Shown: piece after piece, positions 11,481 through 22,210 of the stretch | Numbering within the stretch: position 1 is the stretch's first letter | How the letters are laid out: every line of letters starts with the position of its first letter | From: Hemerocallis citrina | Lineage: Eukaryota > Streptophyta > Magnoliopsida > Asparagales > Asphodelaceae | Length of the DNA: 64,000 nucleotides | Direction: 5' to 3' | NCBI GenBank assembly: GCA_017893485.1 | Contig: JACEHZ010000211.1 | Location: 124,001-188,000 of the forward strand | The notes under the pieces: generated by a model | Told to the model about the DNA's origin: nothing | The model's database searches: none | What the model saw: the letters and a program-made list of their open reading frames with translations, nothing else | Made by a program: the position numbers and the translations under genes

Positions 11481-11571
11481 CTGCACGGAGAAGCAGTTAG
11501 GATACAACAAAAGCCGAGCAAACGACTTAGAAAGTTTTCAAGAAAAATTTGAAACAGCAAAGAAGACTTAC
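11481..11571 (-). other. Intron in the antisense gene
   Basis: Minus strand: donor CA|GTAAGTCTTC, acceptor TTCTCCGTGCAG|GC, 91 nt, T-rich. Both sites are near-consensus, and the frame after the acceptor (ATCHFSHLLAKYSEQ) is open for more than 200 codons. Confidence 0.65.
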
Positions 11572-12023
11572 TGACATAAGTGACCGAGCTACTTCGAGAG
11601 CATCGTCACCCATCATCCCCGCCTTCAAAGTGGCTCGGTCCTTCAGGATCGGGAGGTGGCGAACAGCCTGCATGCTCATCGCCGAGTTCCCCAAGAAGCC
11701 ATCGTGGTTCATCACCTACCAATCAAGGACGAACAGCTTCTTGTGAGCCTTGGTCAGTATAGTCTCGGCATGCTCGGTCAGGGGAGGGGCCTCGAGCGCC
11801 AGTGCCGCCAAGACGGAAAAGCCATCGCCTAAAGCAGCAGAGGGGCTCGGCTGAACCACAACAGCCAAAGGAGAAGCGGAGACGACAGTCCTGACTACGG
11901 CTGAAGGTGCCTTGGTGGGTCAGCCTGACGAGGGGCTCGTGCTGGTCTTCTTCCTCTTCTTCTTGGCATCCGCGGCCTTATTGCGTTCGGACATCATCCC
12001 CTTGAAATCCATGTTCGGAGCCT

Positions 12024-12115
12024 CTGTCGAAGTAAAAGAAAATCAAGTTAGGAAAAAAAAACAAGGCATTAAAGATAGTAAAGCACAAAGAAAAATAGAG
12101 ATGTCAGGAGCGTAC
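12024..12115 (-). other. Intron in the antisense gene
   Basis: Minus strand: donor CCCGA|GTACGC, acceptor TACTTCGACAG, 92 nt with long T tracts. Joining places the GLSPID frame before an exon encoding APNMDFKGMMSERNK. Confidence 0.6.
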
Positions 12116-13308
12116 TCGGGTCGATCGGACTAAGGCCCGACCCGTGCAACACCTCCTCAGTCATCTCCCTCCAACTCAACATCGGAAGACCGATCAACTT
12201 TGCCGCCACCTCTGCCTCGCCGGGGTCAACACTGGCTCGGCCTTGGCGAACCTCGACACTTCGTTCTTCCACCGGGTCGGGAAGTCCCACGCTGAAGGGC
12301 TCTTGATCAAGAAAAACTTACCCTTCCACGACTCTATCGAGTCCGGGTTTTCTATCAGCTTCACGCCTTTCCGAGGCGACAGATAGTAGCGGCGCTCGTT
12401 CTTACTCATCCTGTTAATCTGATACAGACTCCGGAGGATGATGAGCTGCAGCTCCACCTTAGCCGTTCGGCACTGAAGAAGAAATCTGAGCACATGACGC
12501 CACGTGTTCGGCATGAATTGAATGGGACATAGTCTGAACCACCGGAGGACCACAGTGACGAAAGGGTGAAGGGGAAAGTGCAGGCCGGCATTCAACGCGT
12601 CATAGGCGAAGACGCATGTGTCTGGCGAGAGAGTTATGTTCGCTCGCACCCCGGGGCTGGGGAGAATCAATGTGTACTCTGGGGGAATGGCAAAACCCTT
12701 CCGAGTCCGAAGTAAGTCCCGCTCGGTTAGAACCGAGGGGATATCGTCCACCTTGGTAACCTCGCTCGGATCGTTCTTCTCGTAGGTCTCTGAATGACCA
12801 ATGAAGGCCTTAGTTAGTAGCTCGCCACTGTACTGCCTTATTCCTCCATGGCCGGATAACACGATCGGCATCCGACCCATCTCAGCCGCTCGTCTCTCGG
12901 TCTCCACCACCTCCTCAACGGCCGAAGAACGAGCCACCGCCTTGACGACCGAAGACAGAACAACTTCCTTCCCTTTTTGCCTCGGCCGCAGACGACCCTA
13001 CTATCTCCTTCCCCTTCCTTCGGCTCACTAATTCCCTTCCTTCCTCGGCACCCCGACCTCCCGAGGAGGATGCCTCACTATCCGAGGACACTCGTGACAT
13101 CTCGTAGAATAAATATCTGAAGTTGACTAAACTGACCTTGATGTGGCGTTCACGGTCAGAATAAGTTCGTCGGAAATTGCTTGGCCTTTACGACAGCTAG
13201 CGCAACCACCCTTGAGCTCAGATCTCCGCTAGCAGAGCAACTCGAGAGTGAAAGTAAAATTTTGAGAGTGAAAAGTGAAAGAATAAGCTAAGGGGTGAGG
13301 GGGGGTGA

Positions 13309-13318
13309 GAACTTATAG
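13309..13318 (-). promoter_or_regulatory. Candidate TATA box of the antisense gene
   Basis: On the minus strand GGCTATAAGTTC lies about 210 bases before the ATG at 13100 and is followed by a pyrimidine-rich, leader-like stretch. Position and motif suit a promoter, so the antisense gene may not depend on the LTR. Confidence 0.4.
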
Positions 13319-13439
13319 CCAGTAAGGCAACGGTTGGGCTTTTGCAACGCTTGGGGGCCCATTAAGGGAGATAGAACGACAAAATGAAGAAAGCTGCGAC
13401 GGTTCAGAGGAAGGTCGCGACGGTTTACTTAACACAGCA

Positions 13440-15055
13440 GTCTGCCGAGCCACCGAGGCAATTCGCCGAGCTACCGGGGCACTAACCTCCACAAACGGAG
13501 AAAAAATGCCGCCGAGCCACTTTCACCGTCAGATTGTCTCAAAATTCGTGTCAAAACATGGTCAGCGACTCAGATCATGCCACGCCCACAAAACGACAAG
13601 ATAACGTTTTCTCGTGATCTGAACCTCCAGCCTCGAAATCCGCACCGTGATGGACGCTCCAGATCCAACCACGTGGCTCAACGGCTCGTAACGAGCCGAG
13701 CCACCGAGACAATCCGTCGAGCCACCGACCTCCACAAATGGAGAAAAAATGCCGTCGTGCCACTTTCACCTCATATTGTCTCAAAATTCGTGTCGAAACA
13801 TGATCAATGGCTCAGATCACGCTACGCCCACAAAACGACAAGATAACGTTTTCTCGTGATCTGAACCTCCAGCCTCGAGATCCGCACCGTGATGGACGCT
13901 CCAGATCCAACCACGTGGCTCAACGGCTCTTAACGAGCCGAGCCACTGAGACAATCCGCCGAGCTATCAGGGCACTGACCTCCACAAATGGAGAAAAAAT
14001 GCCGCCAAGCCACTTTCACCATCAGATTGTCTCAAAATTCGTGTCGAAACATGATCAGCGGCTCAGATCATGCCACGCCCACAAAACAACAAGATAACAT
14101 TTTCTCGTGATCTGAACCTCCAGTCTCGAGATCTGCACCGTGATGGACGCTCCAGATCCAACCACGTGGCTCAACGGCTCATAATGAGCTGAGCCACTGA
14201 GACAATCCGCCGAGCTACCGAGGCACCGACCTCCATAAATGGAGAAAAAATGCCGCCGAGCCACTTTCACCGTCAGATTGTCTCAAAATTCATGTCCAAA
14301 CATGATCAACGGCTCAGATCACGCTACACCCACAAAACGACAAGATAACGTTTTCTCGTGATCTGAACCCCGTCCTCATGATTTGCGCCATGATGAACGC
14401 TCCGGATCAAGCCACATGGCCCAACGAATCGTTCCGAGCTGCCAAGCCACCAGAGTGCTCAGTCGAGCTACCGAACAGTTTAGATGAGCCACCGAGCTAC
14501 TAAGGAGCAGAGGTCGAGCTACCGAGCTACCGGAGTGTTCAGCCGAGCTACCGAACAACTTAGCCGAGCCACCGAGCTACTAAGGAGTAGAGGTTGAGCT
14601 ACCTAGCCACCGGAGTGCTCAGCCGAGCTATCGAACAGCTTAGCCGAGCCACCGAGCAACTAAGGAGCAGAGGTCGAGCTACCGAGCCACCGAAGCACTA
14701 TAGCCGAGCTACCGAGGTACCGACCCTCACATGTGAAGAAAAATGACGCTGAACCACCCTAGCCGTCGGATCGTTTTAAAAATCGTATCAGAACATGATG
14801 AGCGGCTCAGATCATGCCACGTCCACAAAACGACAAGATAGCGTTTTCTCGTTATTTGAACCCCGTCCTCGTCATTCGAGCCGTGATGAACGCTCCAGAT
14901 CTTGTCACGTAGCTCGGCAGCTCGCCATGCACCGAGCTACCGAGGACGACCAGCCGAGCTACTGAGGCACCGACCTCCTCAAGCAGAAAAATACGCTACC
15001 GAGCTACTTCGGCCATCCGATCTTCCAGAAATTCACGCCCAATGCTGATGAAGGG
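13440..15055 (+). repeat. About 250-bp tandem repeats with embedded GAGCTACCGAG minisatellite
   Basis: The block ggagaaaaaatgccgccgag recurs near 13499, 13741, 13991 and 14242, so the unit is about 243-251 bp with high identity. More degraded copies follow near 14735 and 14980. Between them, 14440-14720 is filled with short repeats of the type gccgagctaccgag / gagccaccgag. Each long unit also contains ccacgcccacaaaacgacaa and cgtttctcgtgatctgaac-like phrases. It lies upstream of the antisense gene, in the 3' region of the Tat element, where tandem arrays are typical. Confidence 0.9.
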
Positions 15056-15498
15056 CCCCGATCGTGCCACGTCATAAATCGGATTAAAAATTTAATTTTT
15101 ATTTATTAAAATAGAATTATTTATTTAAAAATTGTGAAAAAATAATTAAAAATTCAGGAAAATTAATTAAAAATTCTAAAAAATAATTATAAATTCAGAG
15201 AAATATTTTTGAGCCCCTGAGTAAATAATTATTTCTTAGAATAATTAATTAAGACCCCAGAACAATGAATCCCGGTATCGCAAAACTAAATAAATGGTCC
15301 GAAAAATAGATAAAAATTAAGAAAAATCACCAGAAGCCCAGGAAAGCTCGAGAACAACCTCGAGCACGCGACTAACTCTGAAAATCACTATAATACCTCA
15401 TATAAAGATTCGACACCCCTCATTTGGACTCCGATACAACTCCGAAAGCCATTAAAACAATAAAACTACTCCTCAAAGGCTGATCAAACTCAGTCTTC
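15056..15498 (+). other. AT-rich 3' untranslated stretch of the Tat element
   Basis: Rich in aattaaaaattc-type runs, with no coding potential. It separates the repeat array from the purine-rich tract next to the 3' LTR. Confidence 0.5.
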
Positions 15499-15514
15499 GG
15501 GAGTGGGGGGCTCG
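15499..15514 (+). promoter_or_regulatory. Polypurine tract of the Tat element
   Basis: GGGAGTGGGGGGCTCG lies directly before the 3' LTR start TGATATGG. A G-rich tract here is where plus-strand DNA synthesis would be primed. Confidence 0.7.
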
Positions 15515-16056
15515 TGATATGGCTAAAATAGGATTAAATCGGAACCGTCCAAATCAGGCACGAATCTTAAAGCTTGGGGGTAAAATGGTAATTTCACGTA
15601 CAAACGGGTCTGAAATGGGTACTGGGTCTTTTCTCTAAAGACCCAATAGCCCACGAACGGATCCATCTCAACTGGGTGCGGGTTCCAACCCGCAAGAAAC
15701 CCGGTCTAGCTGGATAGAATTAGGGTTTATGATTATACTTAATCAACGACCCTGATTCCTCCGATCTTATCCCGAAACTGGTCCCGATGGCGGCTATAAA
15801 TACCCCCCATACCCCACCATTAACAGATAATCAATCTTTTGCCAGTAAAAGCTCATTCATAATCTTTTCTGATTATTGACTTGAGCATCGGAGGGTGCGT
15901 CGCCGGGATCAACCCCGGTGTTTCGCACTTTTTACAGGTGAACGGCGGGAGTCAACGGTCAAACTCCGGTGAAAAGGTATCAGGTTTGACTATTCAGCGT
16001 TCCTAAGAATCCACAAATTCTATCTGTTTGCCCCCACACTAGATTTAGCGGTAACA
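15515..16056 (+). repeat. 3' LTR of the Tat element
   Basis: 542 bp, TG...CA ends, followed by ATGAC. It keeps the TATAAATA box at 15795-15802. It lacks about 27 bp present in the 5' LTR. Confidence 0.95.
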
Positions 16057-16226
16057 ATGACCATACTATTTGCACTACAAATAAGAAGGCAAAGCGCGGC
16101 GTTTTTTTTGCCCATGCCCGGCGTTTATTAACGCCGGGGTTGGTCCCCCAGGCACTTCGAAAAGCGTCGTGCTTTCCCCCGCCGGGGTTACGAAAAACTT
16201 TCCCCGGCATTTTCAAACGCTGGGGT

Positions 16227-16229
16227 AGG

Positions 16230-16298
<69 letters not shown>
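16227..16298. repeat. (TA)n microsatellite
   Basis: About 36 uninterrupted TA units just inside the left subterminal repeats of the CACTA element. Confidence 0.95.
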
Positions 16299-16300
<2 letters not shown>

Positions 16301-16583
16301 AGCAATTGAGTGGTGTGCCAGTTTTTTGGTCCATTTTATCAAATCAAATACCTCTAATTCAATTTAGAATTATTTTTCGGAATTCATTCTAGTATTTTTC
16401 ACACAAATCCATTAATCAAACATAATAAACAATATATAAATACATCACAACACAAATTCATTCTACAGAATGCAGCATTTAGGATACATCTAGAATTTAC
16501 AGAAAGATGGATAGAATGAATCAGAATTTAGGATATACACCTAGAATTTGCCAAAAGATGGATAGGCATTATACAAAATGCAG

Positions 16584-18990
16584 TCATAATTTGTTGACAG
16601 TAGCATTGTTAATGTATTCGATAGCTTCCTCGAGTAAGCTGCTTCCCTTCTACCAATCCTTTCACCAATGCCTTTACATATTCTTTCGATGGAGGAAGCA
16701 TTGGAAGGCAACCGGATTTGTATTGCTCCGCATGCGAAAATGAACACCTGCAACATGCAGAAACAGTTTAATAACAACCCCATTAAAATCTGTAACATTC
16801 AGCATAATTTATTGAGTTCTGATATTCAGTAATGGTTCCAAAACATGTGGTGGTTTTCCTTGCAGATAATTCATGAGTTTATTTACTAAAAGTCCCGCGG
16901 GGCGGGGGGGGGGGGGGAAGTAACGGAATGTTCAAGAAGGATCATTTCCTTCATGTGGTTTAAGTTTTTTTTTTTTTTTGAATTAGGGAGTTAATCAAAA
17001 TAAACAGATTTTAGATACGGAAAAACTATCCTTCAAGATGGTCAAATAACTAAAGTGAGAGATTAAAAAGAGGGGGAGGGGCAAAGAAACTCAAGCTGCG
17101 AAGAAAAGAACCTAGGGTATATTTCTCTAGTGTATTAGCACCCAAGCCTCAAACATAGCAAATCTCTAATCATGATTATGTTATCTTTATATTAGCACCC
17201 ATCAGAAGCTAATCACTCAGATTACACATCAAACAATATTCTTACTCATCTATAAGGCTCAGGTACAGGTATACATAATTTCTCAAAAAGAATAGGGTAC
17301 AGGTACATAGGGTATATTTCTCTAGTGTATATATATGAACTACAAAAACTTAGTTACAAGCGCAACTAACTGATAATAAAATCTTTATGAAGAAAGCAAG
17401 AATAGTAAAAAAGGGAGATAGTAACTTCCGAAATCCAATTTAATTCAATTTAACAAAAAGTAAATTTCTCAATACAGTAACAAAAAATAATTCGATGCAG
17501 TCTTATAAATATATAGATATAACTTTCTTAAATTAGCACCTTCAGTTCAACAACTTCTCCATTCATCACTTCAATATATCTCAATCTGAATTTAACTAAA
17601 TGGCTAACTATAATTTGGACATCTCCTAAGAACAATAAAATCAAATTGAATTTAACAAAAAATGCACCTAAATGCACCCATATGGTGAATTTTGAGTGCT
17701 AGTCTTAGTATGTTAGTTGATATAAAACATACTTGTGCACCATATGTACAATCCTAGTTCTGTATAATTTGGGACTTCACTACAGCAACTGGTTCATATA
17801 ATTTGGGACTTCACTTCAATAAGGACTTATAACATGTGTACAATAGTGAACTTGAGCACAGCTTTGAAATATCCAACATTTCAATGTTCCCAGCTTCCCA
17901 CATCCAGCATTACAGTCCACACTTACTTGTCCTGTAATCTACTAATCTCGACATGCATAATCTTGTGCGAAGATATGGGCAGTACAATGGTAATTATCAA
18001 TTTCCCTCAAGGTAGATACTGCATACTCAGAAGGGATATTGGAGTTACCTATTTCTGCTTTGAATCTAAAGTATCATCCCAACTGCCTCTCTGTAAATAC
18101 CATATAACCATTATACAAAAAGGTAGTGAAGTGAGGATACAGCAAGTGTTGAAGTGAGGATACATCATGTGTTGTAGCAAAGTATTTAATTTGAACAGAA
18201 CTTTAGAAGTAGCTACAAACCTGAAGCATATCATACTGTTTTTTGATACCTTGAAACTCCAGCTCAAGTACTGTATCCTGCAAACATTAAACATTGATTG
18301 TAAGACTTAACAGTAAAGCCAGACTCTCAATTGGAAGGAAACAATAAAAGAAGTTGCAAAGATCTAAAGGACGTTGCAAATTAACGGCAATAGTTTTCAG
18401 AGGCCTCTGCAGCGAAGAAGAATAAAGGCGCAAGCCAGTAAGAAATAACATGAAGAAAAATCATGATTAAAACAAATGAACAATTACAACCTAAAGAACT
18501 CTTTCATTGGATCCCTCGAATTGTATGAATGTTAAATAGTACATAAATATCATCCACAGTATATGCTCTACCACATAGAAGATGTTGAAAATTGACAACA
18601 ATAGCCTCATTTAACATTCAGTTCCCATTATTACTACAGAAATTGAAATTGAAATTAGGGTTAAAAAAATGATACCTTTTTGTGTTTCTAGGATTTGGAA
18701 GGGTCGCTGAATTCATGAGCGAGCGAAATAGGGGAGCGACATGCGGCGGCGGCGGGAGAGAGAGAGAGGACGATGAGCGTCGCCGGAGTCTCTGGATGAC
18801 GATGGGTTGGGGCGCGCGGATAGAGAGAGGGAGGAGGGAAATTGATTTGGGGCTAGGGATTTGGAGATAGAGTGAGGGACGACCACGAGGACGGCGACGG
18901 CGGTGCGAACGGTGATGGGTTCGGCGGAAGTAAGCGGGAGAGAAGAAATGAGAGAGCGAATTTGGGAATTGAGAGATTTAGGGTTGGTTT
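16584..18990 (-). pseudogene. Exon-like fragments of a gene carried by the CACTA element
   Basis: Minus strand. A pyrimidine-rich leader (about 18990-18720) precedes ATG at 18716 and the short exon MNSATLPNPRNTK, which ends at donor AAG|GTATCA (18676). An internal 57-nt exon, 18277-18221, is flanked by TTTGCAG and GTTTGTAG and encodes DTVLELEFQGIKKQYDMLQ. A last exon follows an acceptor at 16748 and gives EYVKALVKGLVEGKQL, then, one base out of frame, EAIEYINNATVNKL and a stop at 16584. Splice signals and protein-like composition suggest either a captured host gene or a very degraded element gene. I do not recognise the family. The frame break in the last exon indicates a pseudogene. Confidence 0.45.
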
Positions 18991-19141
18991 TTTTGGGGGG
19001 TTATATAGCAGGATAGCCCGGCGTTGGAAAGCGCCGGGATATCCTAAGCACTCCGCTTGAAAAAACGCCGGGGATACCCCGGCAAAATACCCAAACGCCG
19101 GGATATTTTCGCCGGGTTATTCATGTTGTTTTGTAGTGTTG

Positions 19142-19850
19142 AAGACTGTTTCATCATTAGTGGTTGACGAGTTGCATTACATAAGATCTCTGTCCCTGGG
19201 ATCAACTATGTTCTAATAGCCTATTTGTTGTACTTGAATTAGCAACATTTAATTACCAAATGCAAAGTGGAAATAAGGCTGAATTGGAAATAAAAAAAAC
19301 CTCCTAAAGTATACGTTTCCTACTAAAAACTGCATTAAAAAAATTTTGCATAAAAAAAAACCCATGAACCATGTTTTGCAAAAAAATCACTCTGTTAGGG
19401 TTAGAATTTTGGAGATCTTTGGACAAAAATAAAAAAGATATATAATATTTTCTAAACCAAATTAGAATGCTGAATGGATTTATATAACACAAATAGAAAA
19501 GTTAGATAATATTTTTTTAACCAAAATATCCAAAACCCTAATACTAACGGGAGTGGTTTTTGCAAAACATACTTCAGAGAATTTTTTTGTGCAAAAAAAG
19601 TTTAATGCAGTTTTCTACGAAAATGGTATACTGCATAAAGAGGAAAGAACTTTCATGTAATTCAGAGTTTTGCTCAACCGTCCGTGTAAGTGGCAAAATT
19701 AGAAGACATGTTCCGCATATACGCATTACATACAGCCGAGGGTTGCACAGTGCTATCCACTGATATCTCATTTCATAATAAATAGAAGGATAGCTCATGG
19801 TTACATGAAACAAATTCCATGACCATCGCCCTCTATTACAGCTTGTTTGA
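19142..19850. other. Intergenic DNA downstream of the B3 gene
   Basis: AT-rich. I see no coding region. It would include the 3' untranslated region and terminator of the minus-strand B3 gene, but no polyadenylation signal stands out. Confidence 0.4.
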
Positions 19851-20788
19851 TCAGTACAATTTCAGTATCTGGACGCTCATAATCACCCCGTTCTCTTTCG
19901 ACTTAACCAGCTCAAAGACGCATCGATCTCCCTCCTTCAAGTTGTTACCTTGTGCAAAATCTCTCCATCCATGTCCCAACCTCATTCGACCAAGGTTGAA
20001 GGAAGATTTGACATGCCATAGTCTACCTTGAGAATCTTGCAGTACAATTTTCTTGTGCTCACATACTGAGATATGATTCAGGTCACAGAATCGTTTTGGA
20101 ATGTCCTGCATGCAATTTATAAAAGAACAATAAATCAAAAATAGTACGCGTAGGATTATAATATGCATCTCAAAGAACTACATTACCATTTGCCACTTTG
20201 CGAGATTATAGGGATATATCGTTCTTTCTACAAAATTTTGCCTTTCACATGAAGTAGTCTTGTTCCATAGCATTGCATGTTTTCTGTATTTTGTTGCTCC
20301 TCCTCTTTTGATACATTTTGAATTATCTGCATCTTATCGACTGTAATTGTCAGTAAGCAAAACATATATATAATAATGCAAAGGAATACCAAAAAGATGA
20401 GTGCATTAGCATTTAACCGATTCTAAAGATGGTTAGGTTAATGCAGAACAGACTTACTCTTTGAGACTTTACGGCGCTTGTTCTGCTCCACTAATTTTGA
20501 AAACGTCGTGTTCTTTGAGGTCGTGCATCGACGAAAGTCAATTTGGCATGCAGTCAAGTCAAATGCAGCGAAGGTGAAGATCTCATATCCTTCATAGCTG
20601 AGGGTGATGATGTATCCAATTTCTAGGCTATGTGCTTCGACAAATTCTTGCCATCCTTCTTCAAAGTAGAAGCAATGTGCCTCTTTCACAATGGTGATAT
20701 ACCAAGGGGTGTTTTTAAGGGGGCTCAGTATTGTAGCTTTTGTAAGGTTGTCGTGGATGATATGCTTGTTAAACGCTGGAGGGATAAG
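19851..20788 (-). CDS. REM-type transcription factor with two B3 domains, 5' end unresolved
   Basis: B3 domains bind DNA in the nucleus. Three exons can be joined in frame on the minus strand: 20788-20458, 20332-20187 and 20105-19851, with introns of 125 and 81 nt. The first exon carries LIPPAFNKHI and EEGWQEFVEAHSLEIGY, a first B3 domain. The second gives YPYNLAKWQM. The third gives DIPKRFCDLNHISVCEH and LGHGWRDFAQGNNLKEGDRC, ending VQILKLY, a second B3 domain. The phases fit without any stop. An acceptor TTTGCAG at 20789-20790 shows that an upstream exon, normally holding the start and the first B3 strand, should exist. I could not identify it. The gene could therefore be intact with a distant exon, or 5'-truncated. 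Confidence 0.75.
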
Positions 20789-20927
20789 CTGCAAAGTGAG
20801 TATATTTACCTCAAGTCTTTTTACAATGGGAAAGGGATTTTCAGTCAAATACTGAAGAGTCCCATTACACAAGATCAGTTCATTTGTCAATAGTTTGGTA
20901 TACACGAGTTCTAGTACTGCATTTTTT

Positions 20928-21137
20928 CTAACTGAGAGAGCACTCTCTTTCTCTCTCTCCTATCGAGCAGTCTCTTTCTTTCCTCCTATTGAGCACACAA
21001 TTCCAGATCGTTTTCAATCCGTTATTGAATCCCAAATCGAATGAAGTGTCTATTACTTGATTTTCAGTTTCAATTGTTGTTGATTCTATTACTTCAATTT
21101 GATTGTTTTCAGTCAGATGCTGATTCTCAACTTCCAA
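20928..21137 (-). other. Open minus-strand stretch upstream of the B3 gene
   Basis: A frame beginning MEVENQHLTENNQIEV runs about 69 codons and ends in an Arg/Glu-rich GERERE stretch. It lies just upstream of the B3 exons and could be a leader or an unrelated exon. No family is recognised and no clear donor joins it to the acceptor at 20789. Confidence 0.25.
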
Positions 21138-21180
21138 GTCTTCATCAATGCCAATGATCCATTTAGATATTTGATTAAAT

Positions 21181-21762
21181 GAGAGCTTCTGTAGTCGTTT
21201 GCTAAATATGCATAATATGCATATTTTGTCAAAAATAACGCTGCAGTCGTTGGGTAAATATGCATATTTTGCATATATCGCTACAGGAGACTGCTATATA
21301 TGAGAATCGAAATGAGAATTATGCATGTATGAAGGACGGAACTCGAAGTGCTGTCGCACAAAAAAAATATATATTTTAATGGTCGGACGGCACTTGAAAT
21401 GCCTTCCCTCCAAAAAGAATTAATTTTTGTAATTAAGAAAATTTTTTTAAAAAACCCACTCAGCACTCAACCGTCCCTCCAAAAATATTTTCATTAATTT
21501 TTTAATTTTTATTTCCTCCGACGGCACTCCATGTGCCGTCCCACTATTTTCATTTTTTTTTTCCTTCGACGGTGCTCCATGTGCCGTCCCACCATTTAAA
21601 AAAAAATTCCCCTCTCCGACGCAATGTGAAGCTCCATCTGTATATTATTTTAATTTAAAATGGTAAAATATAGCATTCGACGACTGCAGCATAATGAAAA
21701 ATTGCCATATGCATTTATCCATTTATGCATTTTTTAACAATAACGACTGTGGATGATCTGAG
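21181..21762. mobile_element. MITE with TAGTCGTT-type inverted ends
   Basis: The left end gagagcttctgtagtcgttt and the reverse complement of the right end (ctcagatcatccacagtcgtt) match imperfectly. Both continue into aaatgcat and gctgcagtcgt motifs. The interior has several palindromes built on gacggcac...gtgccgtc (21330-21600). No coding capacity. The target duplication is not certain. Confidence 0.6.
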
Positions 21763-21837
21763 AATTTGAAGAATTACAACATTTTTCAAATGGGAGAAAT
21801 ATAGACCGGATTGTATATAAGAACAAAGTCATATATC

Positions 21838-22034
21838 TCTAATCTCTAATCTCTAATATTATAATGGAAGAGTTGAGATTGTCAATTGTAGACAAACCAA
21901 CCTGTACATATATAAAGGAGGTCTCAGATTCGAGGTCAGACTACGTCGGAATTTTTATTTTTTTAAAAAATATATTTATTAAGACGTGCGTCATACATAT
22001 AAATTACTAGTATATATATATATATAAATTACTA

Positions 22035-22091
<57 letters not shown>

Positions 22092-22160
22092 CTACGTCGG
22101 AATTTTTATTTTTTTAAAAAATATATTTATTAAGACGTGCGTCATACATATAAATTACTA

Positions 22161-22210
<50 letters not shown>

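Larger units (their letters stand above)
10830..13100 (-). pseudogene. Antisense gene in Tat element: transposase_28-like domain plus coiled coil
   Basis: Reading right to left, ATG at 13100 opens MSRVSSDSEASSSGGRGAEE, followed by a frameshift near 12950. A long frame (12937-12194) then carries FPLHPFVTVVLRWFRLCPIQ, MPNTWRHVLRFLLQC and LSPRKGVKLIEN-type phrases. These resemble the Pfam family named putative gypsy-type transposon (Transposase_28), common in plant genomes. After another frameshift the phrase LSWREMTEEVLHGSGLSPID reaches an intron (12024-12115). The next exon is MDFKGMMSERNKAADAKKKR. An intron at 11481-11571 (gtaagt...gcag) leads to a coiled coil from ATCHFSHLLAKYSEQ to a stop at 10830, ending in an acidic tail. 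Similar antisense frames are known in Grande and Retand elements. Their function is unknown. Confidence 0.7.
2220..16056 (+). mobile_element. Ty3/gypsy LTR retrotransposon, Tat lineage, 13.8 kb
   Basis: Two LTRs (2220-2787 and 15515-16056) begin TGATATGG and end GGTAACA. They are bounded by a perfect 5-bp duplication ATGAC (2215-2219 and 16057-16061). Between them lie a primer-binding site, gag, protease, reverse transcriptase, RNase H, a second RNase H and integrase on the plus strand. These are followed by a 116-bp tandem repeat, coiled-coil and transposase_28-like frames on the minus strand, a roughly 250-bp tandem repeat array and a purine-rich tract. The extra RNase H and long 3' region with antisense frames are hallmarks of the plant Tat lineage (Retand, Grande, Ogre relatives). 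The LTRs differ at roughly 35-40 positions by eye plus one 27-bp indel, so the insertion is not recent. The coding part is dead. Confidence 0.95.
16073..19138. mobile_element. Non-autonomous CACTA (En/Spm) element
   Basis: The ends are CACTACAA (16073) and TTGTAGTG (19131-19138), flanked by a 3-bp duplication TTG (16070-16072 and 19139-19141), exactly as expected for CACTA elements. Both ends carry clustered subterminal repeats around the core CGCCGGG / CCCCGGCG (16095-16225 and 19010-19122), where transposase accessory protein would bind. The interior has a (TA)n array and exon-like pieces on the minus strand, but nothing like the TNP2 transposase, so it depends on a helper. Confidence 0.9.

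Noticed and set aside
10905..11552. Long plus-strand frame opposite the antisense coiled coil
   Set aside because: It is Leu/Gly/Arg-rich low-complexity sequence complementary to a Glu/Lys/Ala coiled coil, the usual shadow pattern. Splice sites support the minus strand.
16140..16367. Frame containing a long Tyr-Ile run
   Set aside because: It is translation of a (TA)n microsatellite, as are the similar frames at 27269 and 40475.
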